Shown here: piece after piece, positions 51,451-62,578 of the stretch
Layout of the letters: every line of letters begins with the position of its first letter
How positions within the stretch are numbered: the first letter of the stretch is position 1
Assembly (NCBI GenBank): GCA_029959085.1
Contig: JARWIR010000018.1
Span: forward strand, 248,001-312,000
DNA length: 64,000 bases
Reading direction: 5' to 3'
Origin: Nemophila menziesii
Taxonomy: Eukaryota; Streptophyta; Magnoliopsida; Boraginales; Hydrophyllaceae
Notes under the pieces: generated by a model
Told to the model about the DNA's origin: nothing
The model's database searches: none
What the model saw: the letters and a program-made list of their open reading frames with translations, nothing else
Made by a program: the position numbers and the translations under genes

Positions 51451-52597
51451 AACTGTGAGGTAACCCGTCGAACTTAACGACCTTAAACAAAAGACAATTC
51501 ATTGTATATTAGTTTTAGTTTTTAATTTTTGTAGTATAAATTAGTTTGATTTCCATAAATTTAGTGTTTATTAATAAGAAATGAGGAAGGGTAGTTTTTT
51601 TTTGATGATTTTAGGGGTAAAAAGGTCATGAGTTTGGGGTCGAAAAGACAAAAATAGAAGAAAAATGGGTGGTGTTCCAGGGGCAAAACTGGGAACCCGT
51701 TTGCGACGCTGTAACCCACCCATGAGCAAGCAAGAGGTGGCTTCTTAATTCGCGAAGTCGACGCAAACCGGGGTCCTGGTTTTGCACAAACTGGGTACCC
51801 GGTTTTGAAAGCTGGAAATTTCGAATTCTCTGACCCAGCGTTTTGGGACAAGCCATTCGCTGCGTCACCATCTGCGTGTCCACCTGCGCCGTTGACGTAA
51901 ACCGGGAACCCGGTTTCTGCAAAACGGGGAACTCGGTATCCGAGCTGTGATTTTCTGAGTTTTCTGACCCAGCGTTTTGGTGTCAGCCCTTCGCTGCGTC
52001 TCCACTCTCGCCGTCAACACGAATCGGGGCCCTGGTTTTGCACAAACCGGGTACACGGTCTCGAGAGGTGAATTTTCTGACCCAACGTTTTGGGGTCCAG
52101 CCAATTATTGCGTCTGAGGTAAAAAAAAAATTCCGATTATGTAATTTTCGCGCCGACAAAGCGACGCGAAACTAGGAACCCGGTTTTCGCAAACCGGGAA
52201 CCCGGTTTCCTCAGTGATGAGGCGGTTTTTTCCCTTTTGACTTAGGTTTATCAGCCTTTTCTGCAAGGTTTTACCAAAAATGGTCCCATAACCTTCCCAC
52301 CTCCGAAAATCATCATCAAAACCTATAAAAACCATCAAATCCTACCCTCTTTCATCACATTAACATAAAATCAACTCACCTCCTCTCCAAAATATCATCA
52401 AATCCTTAGTTTTTCACCAAGATTGTTCTTCACCCAATCCTTAAATTAAACCCAATTCTTGCTTCTCCCACACAAATTAACCATTACCCATCTCATATTC
52501 CATCTTAATCTTCAATTCCTAAACCTCGAAACCTCAAAGTTCTAAGCTTTTCTCTAGCTTCTCACTATTTGAAGTTTTGAGTTTGGGGTGGAAAGAG
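51451..52597. repeat. Non-coding retrotransposon region with AACCCGGTTT palindromes and repeats of about 120 bp
   Basis: CTGACCCAGCGTTTTGG or a close variant occurs at about 51831, 51964 and 52077, giving a period of about 115-130 bases. Between them are pairs of the near-palindrome AAACCGGGAACCCGGTTT and variants (about 51755-51800, 51898-51945, 52020-52060, 52165-52215). GC content is visibly higher than anywhere else in the window. The stretch ends in a C-rich leader-like region (52330-52560) before the next ORF. Confidence 0.75.
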
Positions 52598-53258
52598 ATG
52601 ACTAACAGAACCGGTGATTTTCGAAGAACTGCTCCTAGAAGAAGCACCACCATTGGTGGTACTGAAGAACAAGCTATTGAGATTCCTGATCCGCGTCCCA
52701 AACGCAAGACTGAAGAGGTTAAGCTTGCTCCCAAGAGAAAAGAAATTACAGGTCAGACTAACCCAAAAAATAGAAGATTAATTGATGAACCAGATAGTGA
52801 GGAAGAACATGAAGATACGATTGAAAAAGAAATTGAGGAAGAGAGCAAACAAGAAGTTCCAGAAGTACGAGTTCAACAGAAACCCCCGCGAAGAAAGATG
52901 TGTGCTCACAAGCCAAAGAGGGTTTACACTTCTTGGAATGATCAGGTTCGTGATAGAATTGAATTTTTGAAATTTGGTGAGGAGATGACTTTCCTAGGGG
53001 TATTATGAGTAGTGCTTTCAAAGAGTATGTTGTTTCTTGTGACAAGTTTGGTTGGAAAGAATTGAGAAAAAGGAAGCTTGAGTTTATTCCTACCTTGGTG
53101 CGGGAATTTTTTGAAGGTTTAGCTATTTCCCGTGAAGTATTTGAAATCCGCAAAAAGGAAGTTCCTTTTTCTATTAAACTTATTCGAAAATCGTTGAAAT
53201 TACCCAACTTTACTGGATTATGTCCGTTGCAAGAATCCCTTAATGATCCTTTTTTAGA
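52598..53258 (+). pseudogene. Post-pol ORF of Athila-like element (plant transposon protein), frameshifted and truncated
   Basis: The start ATG at 52598 opens a charged N-terminal region (MTNRTGDFRRTAPRRSTT; PKRKTEE; SEEEHEDTIEKEIEEE) that ends with a stop at 53008. The similarity continues one frame over from 53005 (MSSAFKEYVVSCDKFGWKEL; FIPTLVREFFEGL; IKLIRKSLKLPN), so there is a frameshift near 53000. The second part has the W..L....LEFIP.LVREFF pattern of the 'putative plant transposon protein' domain in ORFs of Athila-type and related elements. The frame runs into array sequence at about 53259, where the element is cut. Its biochemical role is not established. Confidence 0.62.
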
Positions 53259-54838
53259 TTATTGAACAACACACTTTTCTGTATAATTTTTATTCTCCTT
53301 TTTCTACTACACCAAGTAGAAAAGACATGGATGCATATGTATGTTTTATAATATTTTAAATTAATAAGTATTTTCTTTTACCACTACTTGTACATCTAAT
53401 TGAGTTGTATTCTCTATTTCTTCCAAAAGAAAAATAAATTCTACTAATAGTACACATATTATAGTTTTTAATGTTACTCTCTCTCTGTATGAAAGTTTAG
53501 AATAAATGAAAATAGTAGATAAAAAATTACAAATTTAAAAAATTGATATGATAAACTAAACCTCCAATGGAGTCGGAATTCAATAAATCATATTTTTTAC
53601 ATTATTCTTACATATTTTAAACTCTAAATATAATTTATATTTATGTCAAATTATAAATAAAATTATTTAATAAAAGTATAAAAATATATTTTCAGTCTAA
53701 AACTTACCTTGTAGAAGAAATGACATGACCAACGACCACTTGTGAAATCATTTTCCTGTACGAATACTAATAAATTAAGATCACAATATCATCAAAATAT
53801 TATGTTTTAAGATCTAAATTTTTTCAAATAATGTAATTTCTAAAAATTAATATGTAAGACAAATAAATAAGATTGCATTCTAGTTATTAAAAGGTGTGCA
53901 GATTATACACAAAACTATTAGGTAATACAAAAAAAATACAGTCAAAAGAAATCACATACCTGAAAGTGATATTATAGGTTGTAAATCTTAGATTTGGGCG
54001 TAGAAAAAACCATAAATAATATAATTATCTAAAAGAAAATATAAATCTAGATGTACAAATGAGATGAAAAAAATTAATTTCTTCTTTAATTTCACCTCTA
54101 GTAATCTAAATATCTCTTCAATTTTTGAAGATTGTAAGAAATGAATAGACTAGGTGTATGATTATATTACGGCTTGACATAAATGAAGGCGTGATAAAAT
54201 GAAAAACCTGGTCATAGAATTTTCCTTAAATATTATAATCTTTTGTTGTTTTATGGGCCGAGCCTTTTAGTTGAAATACATAAGAAAAATTAGACCATTT
54301 TCATTGGGCCAGATACATATGTCTAAAGTGTGGTTTTTTATCTATTCAAATATAATTTTTAATATAAAATACTCTCGTGTTTTAATTTATTTATGTGTAA
54401 ATTTTATAAGATCTCTAATATTTTGCAAGTTGATTAAAAAATATAAAATTTAAGGATATAATTATTTTAGTATTTGTAAACGGATTACGTTGATATAAAT
54501 ATCTTAGTAGAACTAGGAAAAATTAGTTCCTTTAGAATTTAGCTATCCATATATATGTTATTTTCCTTGTGGTTGGGTCCTCAAACACATACTATAGTAT
54601 CTTGATATTATTTTATAAAACAGATGAGAGAACAATGACCAATATCACGTATATATGTATGATAAAAAATAATCTTATCGAAGTTTAATATACTATTATT
54701 TTAAAAATGTTACGATAATATGAGTATGGAGACAATTCTTACATAATTAATTTTAAATAATATTTATTAATCTAATCTTAATATTGGTAAAATTAACTAT
54801 CCTTACTATGATTTGCCTACAAAATATAATATATATAT
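53259..54838. repeat. Array unit U7, basal type, right part after the retrotransposon
   Basis: Resumes with the right copy of the 218-bp duplication (53259-53476). It then runs as basal-type sequence equivalent to about 6110-7746 of U0, with a small deletion near 54120. No coding sequence is seen. Confidence 0.82.
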
Positions 54839-55871
54839 ATCTTTTGATATTTCATTCATTGATTATATTGAAAAACAAAAAGAAAAACTCTTTATTTGTT
54901 GAGATATCAGTTTTTATGAGAAATAATAAAGTCTCTGGGAAATGTATAACATGTATGCATAGATTCATTGGAAAGAAGTATACGAAAAATAAATAAATTT
55001 AACTTATTTAAAAATATAAAGATGTATATGAAGATAAGGTTATATTGATAGGAAGAGAACAAATGGTTATAATGTTGACTCAAACAATGAATTTATTAAG
55101 CATGAAAAGAAAAAAAGAAAATGACACTTTTTCTGTTTATGTTACCCTAGTTTTACATAATGTTAGGGTGATTAAGAATGAATAGAATGAGCGAGAGAAG
55201 GTATATTATAATGATTGTACCAAAATAAAGATCTCTTAGTTTATTATTGATATGGAGAAATGACCAAACTTTTTAGAATAGTTTCTAAAATTGAAAGAAA
55301 AAATATCGTACAAGTATAGAATATAAATTATTTAGATAAAATTTACATCCAATAATATCCCCATAACCAATGTTGAAACTAATATCTCTTCTTGGCCATC
55401 TATTACATTGCACGTAACTAGTAGCCAAATATAATTTACATTTGATAAATTTATTAAAATTTATAAAAAGACAACTTGGTTAAATGTTATCTATGTTGGA
55501 GAACAACAAAGATAGTAAACGTGTATATTTAGAGAAATAACAATAATATATGTGATAAAATAGGTTTCTCAATCTTGGAACTATATAATTCATTTACAAC
55601 GTACGACTAAGAAAAATGGTTTGTTGTTGTGGGTTTATCTTAGTGTTAGTTCATCATAATGTCAAGGAAGTACATCACATAAATACAATAGCGTGCAGGT
55701 AACGATTGATTCATCTACAAAAAATTAATTAAATTCTTTTGTAATAACTAGGAGATAATATAGACGGATAAAAAAAATTAACCTTAATATATCCTTTTGT
55801 TGAGTTTACTTTATAAATTGTAACATTAAGATTAGAAAAACTATTATTACATTGAAAAGTATATAAAAATA
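54839..55871. repeat. Array unit U8, basal type, truncated right end of the array
   Basis: Closely matches 2997-4045 of U0 (ATTTCATTCATTGATTATATTG, GTCTCTGGGAAATG). It stops at GTATATAAAAATATA, where unrelated sequence with AAGCTTTTTCGCC begins. Non-coding. Confidence 0.85.
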
Positions 55872-55878
55872 TACTATT

Positions 55879-57300
55879 AAAGCTTTTTCGCCACCAACCA
55901 AAGAAATATACATGTATACACCGATAAACTAATATAAAAGTGAGAAGATAAAGTGTTGATCTATACAAATTTGTTATCATCTGAAGCGATTCGGTATATG
56001 CAGAGTACAACTTTAATAATTTGTTATGAATAAATATGGATTATACAAAAAAGAGATGTAAAAAAGGAAAATATAGGATCAAACAAAATCAAAGTACAAT
56101 ACTGAAAGCGAATAAAGGGTTTCGATCTCCTTTATTAGGGGATACTTAGGTGATAGATCACCAAGGGAAAATCATATTCTTTAACTTCTTGATGAAGGAG
56201 AATTTGGGTATAACACAGTGATCCAAATATCAACAAACATTATTCAAATGTTTCCAATACGCATGAAATATAATAGTCGACTCTAAATCCTCCCAAATGT
56301 TATAATACACCTATGTTTAGTTGGAACAATGGGAATATCGAGCCTTATGATAAGCTTAAGCCCATATGGTCATCATTTATGGAGAGGAAAATTATTAACT
56401 TAGAACATAAAATACACAAACATTATAATTAATAAATAGTGTGCCGCACATGGCAATAAATAATCAAGTTAAATTACAAATTCACTTAACCCTACTAACT
56501 CTTTAGCTATGATCCCCTACGTCACTTAGCCATGACATATAGAAACAAGAGAGAGTGTAAATCCAAACCAGAAAGAACAAAAATACATCAAACTAAACTA
56601 AATACTCTAGAAAAATGAATAATTTTTTTTTATTAATAATAGAAAATTGTTATTTCTTATGAAATGCCAATATCTCCTTCTCTAACTTAATGTTGTATTA
56701 AGGGCTGGAAACCTAAATTTTACCAATATATCAAGTAATATAAAAAAATAACACGGTAAAAAAAATCAAAAAGGTCACAAAAATTTGTAAGAACACTATA
56801 TTATTCAGACACATCAATGTAGGTCAAATTACATAAATCGTGCTGATAAAATTTTGGATAAGATATAGAAAAGGTTTGTAATAATTTTATGAATTTTTAT
56901 ATTTTATAGGTAAGAATACAAGAGAGTTCAAGATTACGTATAAATTCCTCCATATGCGCATCCATATAATATAATTTATCGGGTAATATTTAGTTAGTAA
57001 TATAGTCTTAGTAGTGCGAAAAAGCTATAGAAAAGTCACATGTTTAATGTCAATATTCCATACCTCGGGCAAACGAAATTATCTCAATTATGTTGTTTTT
57101 AATGATCATAATTATATCCTTAAACTCGTGCACTCTATTTACAAAACATTGTAAATTGGAATATGACACATTGTTGAAAGGTAGTCCATCTGTACAATTG
57201 CTAAAAAATTTAATGTCTATTGAGATGTTCATGGTATGAGGTGTTTTTCAGTCTATTTGGGGATAATAATCATCTGTTCCTAAGTTTTTATTAAGGAGTG
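55879..57300. repeat. Direct repeat D1 (left copy), at least 1.42 kb
   Basis: From AAGCTTTTTCGCCACC to TTTTTATTAAGGAGT this matches 62579-64000 in the same orientation with scattered substitutions and small indels. The second copy runs off the window, so the true length is unknown. It has no LTR-like TG...CA ends at the visible boundary and no recognised ORF. It may be the edge of a locus-scale tandem duplication of about 6.7 kb. Confidence 0.9.
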
Positions 57301-57360
57301 ATGCATCTATTCCTTGCTGCTTCCAAAATGAAAGTGATGAAGTGAGGGCCTCTCATTCAG

Positions 57361-57462
57361 ATACAATCAAAGAATGATCAACTGATCTCTGAGGGTGAAG
57401 TAGGTTTTGCGAAGAGGAGCTTGCGTGAGAGGTGGCTAAGAAATGAAATGTTCAGTTAGAAA
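57361..57462 (+). pseudogene. Possible exon fragment, unrecognised
   Basis: An open stretch reads NDQLISEGEVGFAKRSL, then RERWLRNEMFS and a stop. Just before it, in a neighbouring frame, is CCFQNESDEVRASHSDTIKE. Composition is coding-like compared with the AT-rich surroundings, and the two halves are offset by one frame. I do not recognise the protein. Proximity to the EMF1-like gene suggests it could be a remnant of a previous copy of that locus. Confidence 0.3.
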
Positions 57463-58339
57463 TTTAAATACATAAGATAAGGGTATTTTATGAAAATATT
57501 ATGTCCAAAACCAGTATTATTGCTTGTTATGTGTTCTCGAGGAAGTTATACGAAGACGTGTGTCAGCAAGCGTTACTGCCCCATGATTGTCAAAAGGAGG
57601 GTTGGATATATTTTGCGTATTCTCCAAATGAAAGATCGACATCATTACTTTCTGTCTTAATTAATTTCTGAATTCTTTCGGTTCCCAAGAACAATTATCC
57701 TAATAAAGACCACACATTTATGTGATCTAGCAGTGTTTATTCAAACTACTAATGATAAATGCCTGTAATACTTCTTTGATATCTTGACTAATTAACTCTC
57801 ACTTCCTTGTCTATCCTATTGTTACAAGATGAAGATTTTTGTTCATTAAACCTTTCTTTATCTTAGGCTTACAATATTTTGGTAACTTATGGAAAGAGCC
57901 TCTTTCCAGTCAATATATATATATATATATATATTCATTACTCCGATCGTCTTCACTTTTTTCTGTTTTACGATATAGACTAATTGATCTTGACAAGGTA
58001 TACATTTGTTTAATGGGTTTTTTATATAGAACTTTTTGAAGTCCCTTGTTGGTCGAGGATACCTCTCCTTAAAAATCCCTTTGACCCAACCTTGTCAACA
58101 ATCCATTTCTTGTACACCTTTTTGTCTAATACCTTCGTACTCTTTAACAAACATAATAACTCTCGAGTTACTATACTGCGTTTCTTTGACCTGTTGAAGG
58201 CTTCATTTTCTCAAGATAGTAACAAGTGATCCCGAGAACTGTATTTATAATCTGTCAAAACTATCTTGCTTTTTACATATGGTGCATTACAGTTATATTA
58301 TGTTTTACATATATACAGAGTGTTGTGATTGGTGTCTTT
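57463..58339. other. Intergenic stretch without recognised features
   Basis: AT-rich and non-coding on both strands as far as I can see. It includes a short (AT)n run at about 57915-57934. Confidence 0.5.
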
Positions 58340-58640
58340 CACTACTGCAGAACGGGCATTTACCCACGACAAGATTACCGACGACATGTAGTTCGTCGGT
58401 GATGATACAAATTTACCGATGACACATGTTTACCGACGAAATACGTCGTCGTTAAATTACTGATGACAAACATTCGTAGGTAATAAAGGAAAACTTCGTC
58501 TCCATTTGTTTTTTTATTTTTAATTTTTTGTTGTTTGAAACGTCGTCGCAAAATATAGCGACATCAATATCTTGTCGGTAAAATGAAATATACCGACGGA
58601 TGAGTTTATTTACCGACAACACGTTACTCATTGGTAAAAA
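58340..58640. mobile_element. CACTA (En/Spm-type) transposon terminus with subterminal repeats
   Basis: Begins CACTACTGCAGAACGGGCAT, the typical start of plant CACTA terminal inverted repeats. It is followed by at least seven copies of a TTACCGACGA / CGTCGGTAA-like motif in both orientations up to about 58640, as in CACTA subterminal regions that bind the transposase. No matching right end (GTTCTGCAGTAGTG) was found to 64000 and no transposase is visible. It is a solo end or a deleted element lying upstream of the EMF1-like gene. Confidence 0.75.
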
Positions 58641-59390
58641 AGAAAGGTATTTATTGAGGACAGCCTTGTTTTCATCACAAAAAACCCCCAAAACCCCATT
58701 TTCCCCAATTTTCTCCCAAAAACCTTAATCAAATTCATTCAAATTTTTTCCAATTCATCTTGCACTATTTACAAGTTCATAATCAAAGTGGGTCATACTC
58801 AATACACAATTCCTTTAAGAAATCCAAAGAATTTCCTTGAGCATATAAAATGGAAATTTCCTTTTTTTGTATCTTACTCACTTTCATACGAAAATACATT
58901 TGGAATACGTTGGAAGGTTTCCTCAACATCCTAAGTTTTAGCTTCAAGTATGTCCTTCCTCTTTTCCCTTTTCCCATGTATCTTCTTTTGTTATATATTT
59001 ATATTAAATATACCCTATTTGTCTCCGCAATAGTTATCCTCTTGAATTCCTACTTGCGAGGGTCTAGTATGCAAAATCTTTAAACTATCTTCAGAAGAAA
59101 GTCACGTAATGTTCGCTTATAGGTTTAAGATGGTCGAGTAATCCTTAGGGCTTATCACCAATAAAGTATAAAAAAATCAACCCCCACATACACTATATTG
59201 TTTGCTAGTGTTTATCTACACAATGCCTAATGAATAATGTTTATTAAGAAATGAGGTAAATTTTTCCGTTAGAGGGTCGTATATTTTGGCTCATATTTTT
59301 TTGCTCTAGATAAATCTGGACCTACTTTCTACTTGTAGTTTATAATATACATATATAAATATAGTACACACCTAAAAAGTAATTACTTTC
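58641..59390. other. Non-coding stretch between the CACTA end and the EMF1-like leader
   Basis: Starts with a C-rich tract (about 58685-58730, runs of CCCCAAAA) like a transposon leader, then AT-rich sequence. The small ORFs on either strand show no family signature. The right border of the CACTA element may lie here but is not recognisable. Confidence 0.4.
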
Positions 59391-60920
59391 TCACTCTATT
59401 ATTTCCTCCCTCTTTCATATTTTACACCTAAATTAGGTTTTCTTATATACTAATCACACCAATTCTTCTAGCCCCGAATTTTTATTATCATAAAGAAATT
59501 GTGGATCTTGCTTCATTTATAATTCATATATTATACAATATCTTTAGTTGTATCCAACAAAAAACAATTAGTTTGTGTTTAATCAACGAGGTTTTAATCT
59601 GATACTTCGATCAAAAAACAAAGGTTTGTATTGTATTTGATGTTTCTTTTTTTCATTTACTTTGTATTTATGCACAAATATATGTATAAATTTATTTTTA
59701 AATTTGTTTTACAATTAATGTCTCCCACTTTTTACTTTTATTTAATATATGTTGGAATGATATTAAATGACAATCTTGATACATCTTTTTGAATTCTTTT
59801 GTGTATATTGCTGGTAATAATTATTACATATACAAATGCTTAAATATATGTAAAAACCTCAATATTTTGTTGTTGAATTAATGTGAAATATTAACCTTTA
59901 TTGTATGATTTTCGTTGTAGACTTTAATTTGGTTGAGTTTTGAATTTGAATAGCTATGTGATGTAAGTATTTGTTATCTTACACTATTGATAATTCATAT
60001 TATTTTACACGTCAAAAATCCTCCTTTTTCTTTAACTTATTTCCAATTCTATTACCTTTGGTTGTTTGGGTGTTTCTGTATATATTTGTTATTCATACAA
60101 TACTGCTAATTTAATTGTATGTGAATAGTTACCCTTATCATATTGGTATAGATTGATAACATAATTATGTATGTCATGTCAGTAAATGACATTTTATTTA
60201 ATTTATTTTATTTGAACAAATTAGTTAAATTTGCTTGAGGCAGTTTTGGTTCTAGTTTGTGAAACACCTTACTCTTTCATTGGATTTCAGGAGCCGTGTA
60301 ATGGAAATATTATTAGTTTTATTGTATATTTTTGTCCCAGATTTTGCAAAGGTTGGCCATGTAATGATTACATGTATGCTTCAGATTTACGTCATTTAAT
60401 TTGAAGCTTAAAAATAAAATCAACGTTCTATTTTCATTTCTTTATTTCAAATTTATCATACACTTACAAATTTACTCCATGTGTTTCTAAATAAATGTCC
60501 ATTTAACTATTTAAATAGTTTTAAATATATAAAGATAAAATTTCTGTTACAATTATGTTATATAAGTATCTTGATATTGTAAATACGTGTTGTAACATAA
60601 ATTTTAATATTTTAATATAGATAGTAGCCTAAATTTTTTAATAATAATTTATTTAAAGGACATTTATTTAATAACAAAGTGAGCATATTGGTCTTGTTAG
60701 GCTTAAGTGTACCTTTCAATGCATGTCTTTTGAAATATTAAAATCAACCTAAATAAATGAATAAAATTTATTTATTATTACTTATCTATTGATTTTCCAT
60801 TACTTAATCTCAAGCTTGATAAAAAGACCAACAAGCTATTATATGTTTGGTTTTCATACTCAATTTTTTCTATAAAACTATAAATTTATATTTAACATTA
60901 AATTCTTCTGACCTTTAGAT
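59391..60920 (+). promoter_or_regulatory. Probable promoter-proximal and 5' leader region of the EMF1-like gene
   Basis: A pyrimidine-rich, leader-like tract (59391-59480, TTTCCTCCCTC) and a possible donor (AAAGGTTTGTATTG, about 59620) precede the gene. A short candidate leader exon lies near 59920-59963, between TTGTAG and GTAAGT. An acceptor-like CTTTAG precedes the first ATG at 60918. Introns in the 5' leader would explain the 1.5 kb gap, but only transcripts could fix them. No coding sequence is seen. Confidence 0.35.
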
Positions 60921-61979
60921 ATGGACAACAAGATTAAAACCGGAAGATGTCAACATTTCACTATTCGGTAAGATTAATTTTATTTATCCATTTTATCATT
61001 TTTTATCACGAATATAGTTAAATCTTTTTCTCATATATGTTTTGTGGTTGTTATTCATTAGTTAATGTTTTTTTCTTGTAATGTATAATTAATTTGTCGC
61101 CATCTATGTATGGTTCATATTTATTTTCTCTAATACTTCATAGTATGCTGAAGTTGATGCAATTGTATAATGTAATGAGTATAATTGAATAAGTCTACAA
61201 GTAGTATAATCAATATATAAAAATATTAGCAGTGTCAGATTAAATTAGATTGGACTTTTTATGAAGTTTTAAGGATTTGAACGTTTTAGTTGAGTATCCA
61301 GTATATAAGTGGGCTACTTAGATATTTAACATTAAATTTGGCAGGCTTTAAAATATTAAATTGTTTCATAATAGTATATATCTTGGACTACCATATGAAA
61401 TAAAAATCAATTATTTTATGTGATACACTACTTAAAATTTTATAGAAATATTCTTCATTTTAATGTAGTGGATATGTAGCCGAGATGAGACACAATAATC
61501 CAAAGTTTGATGAATTGTTTGGGCAACTTCCTCTGCTCAGTGCTCCTAGGCATGGATATTGGCGCTGTGAAATGGAGGGTGGGGCAAGATGTAGGCTCAA
61601 TGAAGCATCCGAAAGTTCATTTGGTGAAGCTGCAATAACCCAACATGAGACGCAGCCGAATGGTAAATTGATAGTTGGTGATAAGGAAGATGTGGTGTCA
61701 AGGGGTTCAGAAAAAAATTCATCTTCATTCAGGCATGCTGTCAAATACCATCGGATAAAAAATCCCCTGAAAAAAAGGAAGATGTCAAATCCTCTAAGCT
61801 TAAAAATGAGGGATGCCAATGCCACCAAAAAGGAATGTCTGGATACATTGTGCTTAGAGAGACAAAATATATTAAGTGGTTCTCCTAATTTAGAGGAGGA
61901 ATCGTCTTATGGATCTAATGATAACAATAAAGAAGATGTTACAACTGTTAGTAGTTATTTAAGTGATGCTTCAACCTAA
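60921..61979 (+). CDS. Short EMBRYONIC FLOWER 1-like protein, two coding exons
   Basis: Exon 1 (60921-60967) starts at ATG and encodes MDNKIKTGRCQHFTI. Donor GTAAGA is at 60968 and the acceptor AG at 61467-61468. Exon 2 (61469-61979) joins in phase to give RGYVAEMRHNNPKF, then LPLLSAPRHGYWRCE, and ends in a stop after SSYLSDAST, about 185 residues in all. The C..HF.IRGYVAE.R block followed by LP.LS.P....WRC matches the N-terminus of EMF1, a plant Polycomb-associated protein that represses flowering and seed genes in the nucleus. A basic stretch (NPLKKRKMSNPL) could be a nuclear signal. Family members are roughly 700-1200 residues or more, so this is a truncated paralogue or decayed copy, although both exons are open. 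The Cys of the usual CWPF segment is absent. It sits inside the duplicated 6.7-kb locus, downstream of a CACTA end. Confidence 0.65.
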
Positions 61980-62578
61980 AGTATTAGTGTTTGAATATGT
62001 TTGTTATCATTTTACGTATTAATTACTTTTTCTTTTAAATTGTTAGGTTAATATTCGCGGAGCTCAATGTTTGTATTATCATTTTTAGGTTCATCAAAAT
62101 TTAAAAATTTGTATTAACATTTATTTTATCGTCAATTTATGAAATCCCATAACTACTTATGATACATTCCTAGTCACTATGTAAGCAATACAGATGCATT
62201 GAACTCATATATTATTATGGCTAAATTAAAGACATAAAATACGTTCATGTTAATGTCAATAATATTAATCATTATATGAATTCTATCTACTCTGACACTT
62301 TCAATCAGAGGTGCGAGATATGAATTATTGGTGTAGATTGTTTAATTATGCGATAATTACTGGATTTGATTAAAGAATATGTAAATTTGAAGACATAATC
62401 AGATTCATCGGATGCTAAAAACGAAGTTATACTGCGGTAAATCAATTTATTTGGCAGATGTGTGAGGCTACAAATCTTGTAGTTATATGTAGTAGTTAAT
62501 AAAGAGTATAAGTCGAGGAAACTTTAGGTTTTATTCATTTCTATATTGTGGTAAGATTGTTGATTATACGCAACACGA
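61980..62578. other. 3' flank of the EMF1-like gene
   Basis: AT-rich and non-coding. It probably contains the 3' untranslated region, with several AATAAA-like and ATAAAA signals but none decisive. It ends at the start of repeat D2. Confidence 0.4.

Larger units (their letters stand above)
50846..53258 (+). mobile_element. Athila-like Ty3/gypsy retrotransposon fragment (internal, no LTRs recognised)
   Basis: A 2.4-kb block unlike the AT-rich array. It holds the integrase C-terminal half, a GC-richer non-coding region with repeated AACCCGGTTT palindromes, and a downstream ORF of the plant-transposon type that follows pol in Athila-like elements. No TG...CA LTR pair, primer-binding site or polypurine tract was identified. 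Both ends are abrupt junctions with array sequence. It is a dead fragment. Confidence 0.78.

Noticed and set aside
57839..58039. 66-codon ORF with a YIYIYI run
   Set aside because: It is driven by an (AT)n microsatellite and has no other support.
58850..59083. 77-codon hydrophobic ORF
   Set aside because: Phe/Leu/Tyr-rich translation of T-rich DNA, no homology pattern, and an overlapping opposite-strand ORF is equally open.
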